Source: Rhineura floridana (taxonomy: Eukaryota > Chordata > Lepidosauria > Squamata > Rhineuridae). From it: a stretch of DNA of 64,000 bases. Shown here one piece after another: positions 22,003 through 32,544 of the stretch (positions are counted from its first letter, which is position 1; every line of letters begins with the position of its first letter). Made by a program: the position numbers and the translations under genes. The notes below the pieces were generated by a model. The model had not been told where the DNA came from. It ran no database searches and worked only from the letters and a program-made list of their open reading frames with translations. The stretch spans positions 20,129,953 through 20,193,952 of the forward strand of contig NC_084499.1 of NCBI RefSeq assembly GCF_030035675.1. Reading direction: 5' to 3'.

Positions 22003-22147
22003 CTTTCATCCACAACAACCCTGCAAGGTAGGTTAGGCTGAGACACACAGTGCCTGGCCCAAGGTTACCCGGTGAGCTTCCACGGTTGAGCGGGCATTTG
22101 GACTCTGGTCTCCCAGGTCCTACTTCCAACATTCTAACCACTACACC
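22003..22147 (-). mobile_element. tRNA-head SINE, tail type A, tail end lost
   Basis: Starts inside the body at TCATCCACAACAACCCTGCA and runs to the head at CTAACCACTACACCT. Confidence 0.7.
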
Positions 22148-22690
22148 TAACACACAACCAATTTAACTGAGAGTTCTACACATTTGGTCCTGGGAGAGAG
22201 CGATCTTTGCTGCTCAGTAACTATTTCCCCTTGAAGCGCTTTGACAAGGGACTCTTGCTGATGGTTTGCTTGCAGCCCTTGGGGAAATCACGTTTTTCCC
22301 CAAAGAAGGATTCCGATTGCAGGCCGACGGGGAAAGCGCTATGACTGCGCCGAGCATCACTAGCCACTGTCGTCTCAGGGTGTGTTCCCTCCCCCTTGGT
22401 TTTGGAGGAAATAGGTTGGGGGGGCTTTTAAGTAACTTGAACCCGTACCCCGAAGAGACAAGCAGAACTTCAGGAAGGCATCAATCACACCCGGGCTGCG
22501 TTTCCCAGCATTCCCCTCACCCCTGTATTTATCTTTCTACTACATTCCTGACAACTGGATAGCTTTTCAGAGAAGTTTACTTAAGTCTCGGTCAGAAAAG
22601 TGCTGAGGGCACCATAGCTGGGCCTTTACACTCACTGCTGGATGCGCCCATGGGGAAGGGGGGGGGAGAGAGCGCCATGATGAAGCCGCA
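22148..22690. other. Unassigned
   Basis: No gene or named repeat; there is a G-run at 22660. Confidence 0.3.
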
Positions 22691-23070
22691 ACCAAGGGGA
22701 AGGCCTGTAGCTCATTGATAGGGCATCTGCTTTGCTGCTGCCAGTCAGTGTAGAGAACACTGAGCTAGATGGCCCAAGGGCCCGACTCAGTCTAAAGCCA
22801 CTTCCTATTTAATGCAACACTTTATTTAGAACTATGAGGACTAGAATCTTACTTTACTTTTAGGGGGCAGTGCCGTAGCTCAGTGGCAGAGCATGTGCAT
22901 TGCATGTAGAAGGTTCCAGGTTCAGTCCCCAATGGCATCTCCAGACAGGGCTGGGAATGTCTCCTGCTTGGAACCCTGCAGAGCCGTTGCTGCCAGTCAG
23001 AGTGTAGCCAGTTCTAAACCTGATAGACCGATGACTCTGCATAAGGCCCCTTCCTGTGATTCCCCCTCCC
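22691..23070 (+). mobile_element. Dimeric tRNA-Ala SINE with linker
   Basis: The first unit (22691-22812) has lost its middle. The linker has ACTATGAGGACTAGAATCTT at 22832-22851. The second unit from 22864 is full, with GCCGTAGCTCAGTGGCAGAG and GGTTCCAGGTTCAGTCCCC. Confidence 0.8.
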
Positions 23071-23297
23071 CCAGCTCCTTTCCTTTGGATCATGGCTGGC
23101 TTTGGTAACCCGCAGGCTGCCCACTTCCCTTGTGCCTGTTGATTCATAGCTGGCCACCACAGTCAGGGAGAAGGTCCTCTGCAGGCAGCAAAATGTCTTG
23201 AGCAGACCTTGATTCTCAGAGTGGTGGATGGCATGAGACACGTGAAACCAGGAAGCAAGATCACGGCTGTTCGTTTTTCATAGATCAGATCATGGCT

Positions 23298-23858
23298 AAA
23301 CAAAAACATAAGAAGAGCATTGCTGGGTCAGGCCAAGGGGCGGCATCTAGTCCAGCCTCCTGTTCTCACAGTGGCCAACCAGATGCCCATTACGGGAATG
23401 CCCTATGCAAGCAGGACCTCAATGCAACAGCAATTCTCCCCTCCTGCAATTCCAAGAAACTGGTATTCAGAGGCATATTGCCTACGGCAATAAGTAGCCA
23501 TCATGGCTGGCCTAGTAGCCAGTGACACTCCCCTCCATGAATTTCTTTCATCGTCTTTTGAAGCCATCCAAGTTGGGGGCCATTGCTGCCTCTTGTGGAA
23601 GCAAATTCCGTAGTTTAACTCTGCACTGTGTGAGCAGGGGGTTGGACTTGATGGCCTTATAGGCCCCTTCCAACTCTACTATTCTATGATTCTAAGAAGG
23701 ACTTTCATTTGTCTGCCCTGAATCTTCCAGCATTCAGCTCCGTTGGATGTCTCTAAATTCTAGTGTTGTGTGAGAGGAAGGAAAACTTTTTTGCCATCCA
23801 TTTCCTCCATGCCATGAATTATTTTATTCCCTTCTAATATGTCACCTCTTACTTACTG
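23298..23858 (-). mobile_element. CR1 3' end hosting a second CR1 end
   Basis: From CATCTAGTCCAGCCTCCTGT (near 23346) it runs into the ORF2 C-terminus (anti-sense of the FFTQ..VKLWN region at 23600-23640 and of HSKKLNVGRF at 23715-23745). The ORF2 part is split by the insertion at 23636-23697. Confidence 0.8.
23636..23697 (+). mobile_element. Short CR1 3' terminus nested in an opposite CR1
   Basis: It reads GGGGTTGGACTTGATGGCC and ends with CTATGATTCT, the repeat ending of a second CR1 subfamily. Only about 60 bases are present. Confidence 0.7.
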
Positions 23859-23894
23859 ATATTTAGAAGCGTATCGCCTCCGACAGCGGGAGTA

Positions 23895-24110
23895 ACACGT
23901 AAGAGCCATGAAACTGGATCAGGCCAAAGGAGGCCCATCTAGTCCACCCTCCTGTCCTCACAGTGGCCAACCAGATGCCCATTATGGAAAGTCCCCAAGC
24001 AGGACCTGAGCTCAACCGCAACTCTCCCCTCCTGCGGTTTCCAGAAACTGGTATTCGGATGCATACTGCCTCTGGCAATGGAGGCAGAGCATGGCCATAA
24101 TGGCTAGTAT
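23895..24110 (-). mobile_element. CR1 3' end
   Basis: GGCCCATCTAGTCCACCCTC, TGGCCAACCAGATGCCCATT and GGCAGAGCATGGCCATAATG, in reverse. A retroposon-tail scrap (TATCCCGCCCTTCCTCCCAG) follows at 24129-24165. Confidence 0.75.
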
Positions 24111-24359
24111 TTATTTATTTGTTAAATTTATATCCCGCCCTTCCTCCCAGAAGGAGCCCAGGGCAGCCACTGATACCCTTCAATCAGTCACCCCTCACCC
24201 CCAACATTTCATGCACAGTTCCACTCAAGGTAACCTGGATGCCCTTAAGAATACACAAATCCGTCAGATTTTGTTTCTTTCTCATTTTTCCAATCTTCAG
24301 TTCCATCAATTGTCTGCATTTCCCCATCCATTTCTTTTTTAAAAAAACAACACCCTAAT

Positions 24360-24585
24360 ATGCCACGTTTTGCATGGGTTTTGTCAAGTATCCACCTTTA
24401 TGCATAACATAATGCACGTTTGTATACTATTTTCACGGATATATGCATTTTTATGCATGCCTGCACACCTTACATGGCTGGAGAGCTGCGTTGCAAAATC
24501 CAAAGGTGTGCCCATTTTGAAGGATGGCCATGTTTTTATTTATATATTTGTTTCGGAAAGTGCAAATTAGGTAAGTCCGTCTTTA
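24360..24585 (+). mobile_element. Ac-like hAT miniature element, right half
   Basis: It carries the family words TTTTATGCATGCCTGCAC, TGGAGAGCTGCGTTGCAAAA and TTTCGGAAAGTGCAAATTAG. Both termini are missing. Confidence 0.65.
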
Positions 24586-24587
24586 AA

Positions 24588-24770
24588 TTATATATATAAC
24601 TATATATATATAGATAGATATAGATATATATCCCACCTTTCCTCCAAGGAGCTCAAGGTGGCATACAAACGTGGCTGTCCCCCTCCTGATTTTATCCTCA
24701 CAACAACCCTGCGAGGTAGCTAAGGCTGAGAGAAACCAACTGGCCTAAAGTCACCCAGAGAGCTTCATAT
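24588..24770 (-). mobile_element. tRNA-head SINE, tail type A, head lost
   Basis: A TATATA run leads into the tail (CCTTTCCTCCAAGGAGCTCA), and the body stops at GAGAGCTTCAT before the B box. Confidence 0.7.
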
Positions 24771-25334
24771 AAATCCGTTTCAAATGGATCACTCCTCCAT
24801 CCTTAACGCAGACACTGCCCTGAACCTGCAGGGTGGGCGAGTAACGGAAAGGGAGAATTGCAGTCTGTTTCATGCAGGGATTTTGTTTAAAAGCTATTTC
24901 TACACAGCTGTTAGGAAAACCCATCATGCCTGGCCTCTCTAGGACCGATGCAGCATTTGCGGGAAGCTCGGCTGGACTGAATCCCTCCTTCTCAGACAAT
25001 GTCACTGGTACAGCAGCCCTGCCAGCGAGAAGGAGGGGAAGCAGCAACTCGAAGGTTGAGTTACTGATAGATTGGGGGGGGGGAGGTTGTGTCACGCTGG
25101 CTTTTTTCCCCATGACATCCTTGGAATTTCCAGACACTTGTATTTTTTGGACAGCGAAGCCAAGGGAGAGACCTCAGTCACCTCTTGCATGGGTCTGGGT
25201 TTTTCTTAAGACTCAGGCAAGTCTCAGGGGAGGAGGGGCGAGGAGACATGGATCCGTTTCAAGTGATTCAGCATTGCCCCGAAATGCTGTTGTGAAATCC
25301 TTCCTCCGTGTCTAAAGCAGGAGGTAAAGAGAAA
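24771..25334. other. Unassigned, repeat-poor
   Basis: An open frame of 147 codons (24872-25315) exists on the plus strand, but it has no recognisable domain and overlaps a G-run; I do not call it a gene. Confidence 0.3.
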
Positions 25335-25775
25335 GGTCCATAGCTCAGTGATAAGAGCACCTGCCTTGCATGCAGAAGGTCCAGGGTTCAACCCCCAACG
25401 GCATCTCCGGGTAGGGCTGGGAATGTCCCCCGCTTGAAACCCCAGAGAGCTGCTGCCAGTCAGTGTGGATGATACTGAGCTTAGATGGACCAATGGTCTG
25501 ACTCAGTGCAAAGCAGCTTCTTATGTTTCTATTTGTTTAAAATTATGAGGACTAGAATCTTATTTTATTTTTAGGTGAAAGGCCACAGCTCAGTGACAAT
25601 GCACCTGCTTTGCATGCAAAAGGACTGAGGTGAATCCCCAGTGGCATCTCCAGGTAGGGCTGGGAAGGATTCCTTCAGCCCGAAGCCCTGGAGAGCCGCT
25701 GCCAGTCAGTGCAGACAGCACTGAGCTAGATGCACCAGTGGTCTGACTCAATACAAGGCAGCGTCCTACATTCCT
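25335..25775 (+). mobile_element. Dimeric tRNA-Ala SINE with linker, best copy
   Basis: Unit 1 is 25335-25525 and unit 2 is 25576-25775. Each has an A-box region (CATAGCTCAGTGATAAGAG; CACAGCTCAGTGACAATG), the GCATGCAGAAGG / GCATGCAAAAGG segment, and the 3' TGCCAGTCAGTG motif. The linker holds ATTATGAGGACTAGAATC and ATTTTATTTTTAGG. Confidence 0.88.
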
Positions 25776-25784
25776 ATCAATTTT

Positions 25785-26143
25785 TGTGATGAATTTTGCA
25801 ATTTGCCCTAATCTGAATTTTGCGAAGCCAAGAAGGTTTACAAAAAAGGCATCTATTCAGGGGGAAATGTGTATAAAAATGAATGCTACCTGTGGAACCA
25901 TGTGAATGTGAAAACAACATGCAAACATGCATTCTGTTAAGAGAAATTGCTTGCAAAGATGTGCACATTATCCAAAATTGCATGCAAATATGTGTTAGGA
26001 GAAATTGGTGCTAAAACCCTGGAGAATTTCCAGGAGTTTTTTTTTTTAATTCCACACTGCTGCAGAAGTGTTGAGAACTGAAGTTAAGACTGGAAGAGTG
26101 AGAAACTGAGAGGGCCGAAATGGAGAACTCCTTTCATCCTTAC
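25785..26143 (-). mobile_element. Ac-like hAT miniature element
   Basis: Reverse copy, ending in CTCCTTTCATCCTTA at the right. It shows TTAAGAGAAATTGCTTGCAA and GTGTTAGGAGAAATTGGTGC. The left terminus is missing. Confidence 0.7.
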
Positions 26144-26829
26144 TAGTGAGTAAGTTCCACTGAATCTAACACGACTTATATCCGGATAAATACTGCATGG
26201 CTTATTCTCTGGCAGGGATGAGGACGGCAGATTAAGCCAAAGAAGTCAAGAAGCAGATGTTGTGCTGTTTTTTCCTTCAAAGGGGGGGGGCTGACAGTAG
26301 AAGGTGGCACCACGAACAGTCTTCCAGAACAGATAGAGTGATCCAAGACAGCAGGAAATGTTTGCGGCTGCACTCTGGTAATGTTCTCGTGAACAAGCAG
26401 AGAGCAGAGGATCAGGGGGCGGGCATTATTATTTTATTTTTTTCACGACAGAGAGGATGACCTCACGAGTTGAAGTCACAGAAATGGAATGAAAATCAAC
26501 AGTCCAGTGTGAGAGGTCAGGCATTCAGGGGCCAGCAACAAAAGCTTTTTTATGAACGGCTGGGGACGCACCACCAAATGGAAAGAGCGGAGGAAGTAGG
26601 CTGATCGGGAAGATTCCGGCTGATTCCAGGAAGGCTGCGAGCCACTCGTGTGATGCCGCTGCCAAGAAGGCAAATGCAATTGCTGGGTGCTGTCAGTGGG
26701 GGCAGTGGGGGCACTTCACAGAGAGATAGGGGAGTGTTGAGATGGTGGCCTAGAGACACCTGGTTGAAATGGTGGCACGGAGACACCGATATGAATACGC
26801 CAGGACTCGTGGGGTGTGCTCTTATTTGG
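26144..26829. other. Unassigned
   Basis: No gene or named repeat; G-runs at 26281 and purine-rich words. Confidence 0.3.
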
Positions 26830-27000
26830 CAGGGGTTCTTACCCTGTGGTCCATGGGCCCCTAGGAGATCCATGGATAGGCTTCAGGAATTGGTGAACCA
26901 GGAGCAAAAAAATTTGATTCCCCCCCCTTCGATATCCTTCCTTTTACTTGCAAAACTTTCTCAAAAGGGTCCGTGGCTGGACAAAGGTTAATAACAACTG
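26830..27000. mobile_element. hAT-like miniature element (another family)
   Basis: Termini CAGGGGTTCTTACCCTG and ACAAAGGTTAATAACAACTG form an imperfect inverted pair (CAG..GTTNTTA). The inner GTCCATGG and its partner GTCCGTGGCT are typical of MER-type hAT elements. No target duplication could be seen. Confidence 0.55.
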
Positions 27001-27124
27001 CTCCACGGATTTGTGGTGGCACCGTTGAGGGCCCACCCTGTCTTCAGGGCAGTGGAGGAGGCACTGGGGTGCTAAGAGGCGAGCCGAAGGCTAAACTGCA
27101 ACAAAAAGCGATGGGAATGATTTG

Positions 27125-27340
27125 TTATTTATTTATTTATTTATTGTACTTATATACCTCTTCATAGCTGAAGCTCTCTGGGCGGTTTACAGTAACTAAA
27201 AACATTAAAACAAATATACAAATTTAAAAACACACCTTTTAAAAACAATTTAAAACACAATTTAAAAATTTAAAACAAATTAAAAAACATGCTAAAATGC
27301 CTGGGAGGAGAGGAAAGCCTTGACCTGGAGCCAAAAAGAT
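27125..27340 (-). mobile_element. Retroposon 3' tail, A-rich
   Basis: TATATACCTCTTCATAGCTG and CTCTGGGCGGTTTACAGTAA are followed by a long TTTAAAA-type tract. It looks like a non-LTR tail of a second type. Confidence 0.5.
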
Positions 27341-27470
27341 AACAGTGTTGGGTCAGGAGAAAATGTCCCCCCTCCCACACTTCCTTCCCGATAATACCCG
27401 AGATGGTAGCTCGGGATGGATCACTCTGCTACAGTATCAATAGTATAATGAGTTTGGGGTTGGACTCCAT

Positions 27471-27644
27471 CAGGGGCAGGGGACCTTTTTTCAGTCCAAG
27501 GGCCACATTTCCTTCCTGGCAACCTTCTGAGGACCGCCTGCCAGTGGTAGGCGGAGTCAGTGGAAAAGTGGGTGGAGCAACAAGGATGGCTTTTTACCTG
27601 AGTGGAGCAGGCGACATTCCAGCCATACAAAAGCCAGAGGTTTC

Positions 27645-27696
<52 letters not shown>

Positions 27697-27839
27697 GTTT
27701 AGGGCCACATCTCAGGCAGGCAAAAATGCACGTGAGGAGAGCATGAAGGGGTGTGGCCTGGGGAGATTCCTGAAGACTGGATACAGAGGCCCTGAGGCCC
27801 TGATTTGGCCCCCCAGGCAATGACCTTTCACATCCCTGG
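27471..27839. mobile_element. hAT-like miniature element, family F, with (CA)n inside
   Basis: Starts CAGGGGCAGGGGACC and ends ACCTTTCACATCCCTG. It includes GGCGGAGTCAGTGG and GGCCACATCTCAGGCAGGC. The CA repeat has expanded within it. Confidence 0.6.
27647..27692. repeat. (CA)23 microsatellite
   Basis: A pure dinucleotide run of about 46 bases inside the family F element. Confidence 0.97.
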
Positions 27840-27840
27840 A

Positions 27841-28086
27841 CTATTATTTATTATTGTTGGAAGTGTACCCCACTTTTCCTCCAAGAAGCTCACGGTGGCA
27901 GACAAGGCTCTTTCTCTCCTCTCCATATTATCCTCACATCAACCCTACGAGGTAGGTTAGGGTATGAGAGCTGTTGGCCTGCCCAAGGTCACACACCCAG
28001 TGAGCTCGATGGCCGAGTGAGGGATTTGAACCCCTGGCCTCCCAGGTCCTAGCCTGACACTCTCACCGCTGCACTACACTGGCTCA
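27841..28086 (-). mobile_element. tRNA-head SINE, tail type A
   Basis: The tail begins TTATTTATTATTGTTGGAAG. The body has CATCAACCCTACGAGGTAGG and the head ends CTGCACTACACTGGCTCA. Confidence 0.8.
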
Positions 28087-28315
28087 GGTGGGGGGGGGGT
28101 TGGTGGGAGATGCATCCCTCAGCTGGGTGGCTCTGACTGTGGAAGGTCTGGCAAAAGTATAGGAACTGCTTGCCCAGGCATGGCAGCTGTTAGCTGATGG
28201 TTATTGGCTGAGGTGTCACCTTCGTGGATGGGCAGAGAAGGGTGTGGCCTGTGTGTGACACCTTTTTGTCCCCCACCTGGTCAGGGAAAAGGGGCCTTTA
28301 CAGAACTAGAAAAGG

Positions 28316-28380
28316 TGGCTAAGTACAGGTGATGTGTGGTTACAAAAACGAAATAACCGGAAACCCTTCTGGAAGGGGGC

Positions 28381-28437
<57 letters not shown>

Positions 28438-28651
28438 ACAAAGACTCCCTTTGCGGGAGGTAACGTTCTGGCCAGATCTATAATAGTATCTCCTTTGTTA
28501 TGTAAGCTTGGACAAAAGTGCTGCCACAGAACATAAATAGCTGGAGACCCTTCTAAGCAGAAGTGATGACTAAATACTGGCGATGCCTTATCAGTTATCA
28601 CACCAACTATATAGCTAGAGACTCTTCTGGAAGGGGTGGGTCTTCTTCATG

Positions 28652-28728
<77 letters not shown>

Positions 28729-28830
28729 CCCTGGGTGATGTTCTGACCAGATCTGCCATGTATCTCCTTTGTTATGTAAACTTGGACCAAAGTGCTGCCA
28801 CAGAACCTAAATAGCTGGAGACTCTAATGA
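28316..28830. repeat. Tandem duplication, each unit with a dinucleotide array
   Basis: Two units of about 250 bases (28316-28565 and 28566-28830) share CTTCTGGAAGGGG before the array and CTCCTTTGTTATGTAA, AGTGCTGCCACAGAAC and AATAGCTGGAGAC after it. Unit 1 holds (CT)15(CA)14 at 28383-28441. Unit 2 holds (CT)35 at 28656-28725. Confidence 0.85.
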
Positions 28831-29044
28831 ACAGAAGGGGGCGTCGCTTTTACCCCACTCCCCACTCGTCCCTGGACATCATCACGATGCCTGAGTCTGA
28901 AAGGTAGGGCTGGTTTTCTAATTGGGTTGAAAGACCCAGCAAGGTCAAGGAACCCAAACACAAGTGAAATTAGGGCAACTGGAGTCCCTGCCTTTTCTAA
29001 GAAAGGGTATGACCAGCAACCAGGAACAAAGCAACCCACCTTGC

Positions 29045-29420
29045 ACGGAGTCAGGCTATTGGTTCATCTGGCTGACTGCTGTCTGCACTGACTGGCAGCA
29101 GCGGCTCTCCAGGGTTTCAGACAGGGCACTTTCCTGGCCCTACCTAGAGAGGCTGCTGGGGATTGAACCTGGGACCTTCCGCATGCAGGTGCTTTGTCGC
29201 TGAGCTAAGGATGCCCCCGATGAACGTAGGAAGCCGCCTCATACCGAGTCAGACCATCAGTCCATCAAGCTCACTACTGTCTACACTGACTGGCAGCTGC
29301 TCTCCGCGATTTCAGGCAGGGAGTCACTCCCAGCCCTACCAGGAGATGCCATTGGGGGTTGGGCATTCTATGTGCAAAGCAGGGGCTCCACCCACTGAGC
29401 TATGTCCCTTCCCCAATAAA
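29045..29420 (-). mobile_element. Two tRNA-Ala SINE monomers, head to tail, no linker
   Basis: 29045-29215 and 29222-29420, both reversed. Each shows the TGACTGGCAGC..CTCTCC block and an AGCTATG or AGCTAAG at the tRNA end. They differ from the dimers because the shared linker is absent. Confidence 0.75.
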
Positions 29421-29687
29421 ATTGCATCATCTTTGGACAACACCCTTTTCAAATAAAATAGTTCGTTATAGAGAAGAACTAAGGGAAAGTATGCAGCTTA
29501 GATCTCTGTCTCTCTCTCCTGTATATATTTGCTTAGATTTCCTTCACTTGCATAATGAATTGTGCTTCTGCTAGAAGCAGAGAGGAGAATCCCAGGGCCA
29601 GCCCTACTGTTTGGCAAAGTATTGTCATGTGGTCCACTCTGCGACACCTAACCTGGGAAATGCAAGTAAGGTGTGTGTTGTTGTTCT

Positions 29688-29808
29688 GCTCAGGTCCTTT
29701 TTGTGGGCTTCCCTTAATGGCCATCTGGTTGGCCACTGTGAGAACAGGAGGCCAGACTAGATGCCCCCCCTTTGGCCCACTCCAGCATCCAGGCTCTTCT
29801 GACTTAAC
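29688..29808 (+). mobile_element. CR1 3' end, short
   Basis: GTGGGCTTCCCTTAATGGCC and CACTGTGAGAACAGGAGGCC, then a short AGGCTCTTCTGAC end. Confidence 0.75.
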
Positions 29809-29886
29809 TGAGGCTCACTCATTTGTTAGATTGTAAAGGGTGCTGAGTGCAGTAGCTCTATGAAGGATATAGTTCCCAGGACACAG

Positions 29887-29996
29887 AGCTTGGAAAAGTT
29901 ACTTTTTTGAACTACAACTCCCATCAGCCCAATCCAGTGGCCATGCTGGCTGGGGCTGGTGGGAGCTGTAGTTCAAAAAAGTAACTTTTCCAAGCT
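29887..29996. repeat. Near-perfect 110-bp palindrome
   Basis: The left arm begins AGCTTGGAAAAGTTACTTTT, and the right arm is its inverse, ending at CAAGCT. The first ~35 bases match without a visible mismatch. The centre has the family D words. It could extrude as a hairpin. It ends 10 bases before the hAT element at 30007. Confidence 0.85.
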
Positions 29997-30006
29997 TTGC
30001 CAGGAC

Positions 30007-30336
30007 CAGTAGTGTAGTGGCAAATTCTGCTTCTCTATCCTTGTTAATGCCTTCTCTCACAACAACAGACATCCCTAGGAGCCAATCAGCATGAAAGGGG
30101 ATTGTGTTAACTACTGAGAAGAGTCTTCTCAGTGGCTGACTCACCTCCTTTCACTCTGATTGGCTCCAATCAGGAGGGAAGGACAAAGAGGCATGCTAGA
30201 AGACTCTTCTCAGTGGCTAACACATTCTCCTTTCATGCTGATTGGCTCATAGGATGCTGGAGACCCTGCTGGGACCCTGTTTCCCAAAAAATAAAGGGTC
30301 TAAGAGCCCCCGGGACCCTGGACAACTACACTGCTG
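30007..30336. mobile_element. hAT miniature element (TAGTGTAGT family) with 8-bp target duplication
   Basis: Termini are CAGTAGTGTAGTGGC and ACAACTACACTGCTG. Flanks GCCAGGAC (29999-30006) and CCCAGGAC (30337-30344) match at 7 of 8 bases. Inside is CTGAGAAGAGTCTTCTCAG, a 19-base palindrome, and several CCAAT/ATTGG motifs. No ORF, so it is non-autonomous. Confidence 0.88.
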
Positions 30337-30344
30337 CCCAGGAC

Positions 30345-30907
30345 TCTTTTAGGAGGGGGATGTGCTTTCAAGATATAGTATGTTTGCAGCCTGTGCCCAC
30401 GTGGGCAACAAATGTGCACTGCATTCCAGAAACAAGCCTCATTTTCATGCAGTGCACTTTTTTAAAAAAAAGAAAGAAAGAAAGAACGAAAGATGTCTCT
30501 CCGTTGGTAACTCTGCACTTCCATGCCAACCCAGGGGAAAATATACTCTAGATTCCAGAGTGAAACAAGGAGCGCATTTTGGTGTAAAATAATCCAAGTT
30601 GCCTTATGAATGCAGAAAAGAGGCATTAGGGATGGAGGGGGGAGTGCATGGCATTGTCCTCCTTGCGCTGTCAACCTTCAGCAAGAATCAAAGCCGTTAA
30701 GGCGGGTGCTTAGTTTTGGCCCTGGCAGAATGCATTTGGCTATCCATCAGGGAGGCACAGAGAGAGAGAGGGGGGGGGGCATTTTAGAAAGAGAGCCAGG
30801 GAAATTTGATCATTAAGAAACCCCTCCTGGCTGTCTGGGGAAATTTAATTAAATCACTGGAAGGCTTGCACACAAGAGCACACATCTGGATTCAATATGT
30901 GTGGCTT

Positions 30908-30952
<45 letters not shown>

Positions 30953-31440
30953 CACTCTTTTTTCCCATCTTGTTGTTGAAGGGGAATCAGGGAGGGAGAG
31001 AGGGTGAGGGGGGGTAGCAAAGAAAGAGAATTAGGGGTGGGGGTGCTGGTGAAAGAACAAGGAATGCGTGTGAAACTTTTTTTTTTTTTTTTTTGCAAAA
31101 ACCCACATAGTTTGGAGAGGCCAGGGGAATTGCTGGACTGAGCAGCAGGACAGCAACGGGCTTCAGTTCTGACAATCTAGAAACGGACTTGGCCAAATGG
31201 GCAACTTTCTCAAAGGCCATATTCAGGGTTCAAGTCCCACGCTTGGGGCCATGGCTGGCAAGCCAGGGTGAGCTGCCTTCTCTCAGCCCTGATCGCTTGT
31301 TGAGGAGAGGCCTGCAGGGCAGGAACGCCGTCTGAAGCCTCGGGGGTGCCAATGGGCAGGAGAAATTGGGGCAGGGCAGAAAGAGGCAGGAGTGGGGTAG
31401 GTTGGACGAGGAGGAGGCTCAGGAAAGGGTTCAGTTGTGG
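30345..31440. other. Unassigned, with (TA)n
   Basis: No gene seen. A (TA)19 run lies at 30911-30949, a GAAA-rich patch at 30471-30492 and a T-run at 31078-31094. Confidence 0.35.
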
Positions 31441-31444
31441 GAAG

Positions 31445-31790
31445 ATAGTGTGGTGTAGGAGTTAGAGCAGCGATGGGCATCATTCAACCCCCTCAGGCCC
31501 GGGCTTCTCTACCTGGCCCTCAGGATTCTCCCCAGGACATACCCCTCACTGATCCTCCTTTGCACTCTCCTCAAGCGCTTTTGCCTGGCTAGGATGTATC
31601 CCTGAAACCTGGCAATGCCTCTTGCTCGCTCGGGTGGACGACAGAGAGGGGTGCATAGAAAGCAGCCTACTTGTACGAAAGGAAACATTCACATTCATTG
31701 CTCTGCCCACTTGGCCTCTAGCTCCACCCACCACTGGCAAGTGGCCCCAGGAAGGTGGCCTGGAAGGGAATGCGGCCCTCGCTTGGTAGC
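31445..31790. mobile_element. SINE head scrap followed by family F element
   Basis: 31445-31467 is a tRNA-type SINE head (TAGTGTGGTGTAGGAGTTAG). It stops where family F begins (GCGATGGGCATC, then CAGGCCCGGGCTTCTCTACC). Confidence 0.5.
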
Positions 31791-32544
31791 CTCTCTTTCT
31801 CGATTAATAATAATAATAATATTGTCTGTAATACAGCCAGAACCCCTTGGAGGAATAGTGAAAAGGGAGGGAAACATAGTAGAAGAAGCAGCAGAGAAAA
31901 CAAGTCTTGAGGCAATAGCACCATATGTCGAATGTTCCCCCATTGGACAGAAATCCAAATCATTTGACCATTGGAGGATTTGCAGAACGTTGTGGGAATG
32001 CGTGCCTCCGTCCTGTCAGCTCCGGGTTCGTTGTTTGAGACCAGCATCTGCCCGTGAGGGATCGGGTGCGGAACGGCAACCTGAACAGCCCTGCTCGAGT
32101 GAGTCTTCCTTCCAAATTTAGGATTCCATGACTAGATTTTTCCTTTCATCATTGGCTCCGCTGTACTCCACCCATCAGGAAGGCCTCCACTCATTCCTTG
32201 GAAGAAAACATCTTGAGAAAGGGGAGGGCAGCCTAAGTCTCTCTTGCAGCAAAAGCACGCACACACCCCACTCCACCCCACCAGAAAGCTGTCTTGGAGC
32301 ACCTTTAAAGGGGTGCAGATTGAGTTTCTGCCACGTGAAATCTGCTAGCCTTTGAACGTGACACATGGAGGCTTTCTCTCATTTTCAGAAGAAAGCATAA
32401 CATTCTCCACCACACAAGCACACAAACGCACTCGGCCAACCCTGTGGCTTCTGCAAATACAAAAGTATTGTTGCTTTCTCCCTAAAGTTGCCCTATTTCC
32501 AAAAAAACAGAAATAATTCTCCCGGCCCCCCCATCTGGCAGATG
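31791..32544. other. Unassigned
   Basis: An (ATA)n patch lies at 31807-31820. A plus-strand open frame of 168 codons (31615-32121) crosses repeats and low-complexity DNA, so it is not called. Confidence 0.3.

Noticed and set aside
24872-25315. 147-codon plus-strand frame
   Set aside because: It overlaps a G-run and has no recognised domain.
25335-25400. Possible functional tRNA-Ala gene
   Set aside because: The A and B boxes and anticodon-loop-like words belong to SINEs. The 3' acceptor stem cannot pair and the SINE body follows directly.
28656-28725. Direct repeats considered as a CRISPR-like array
   Set aside because: Simple dinucleotide repeats without spacers, in a vertebrate genome.
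31615-32121. 168-codon plus-strand frame
   Set aside because: It crosses a family F element and an (ATA)n patch; no domain recognised.
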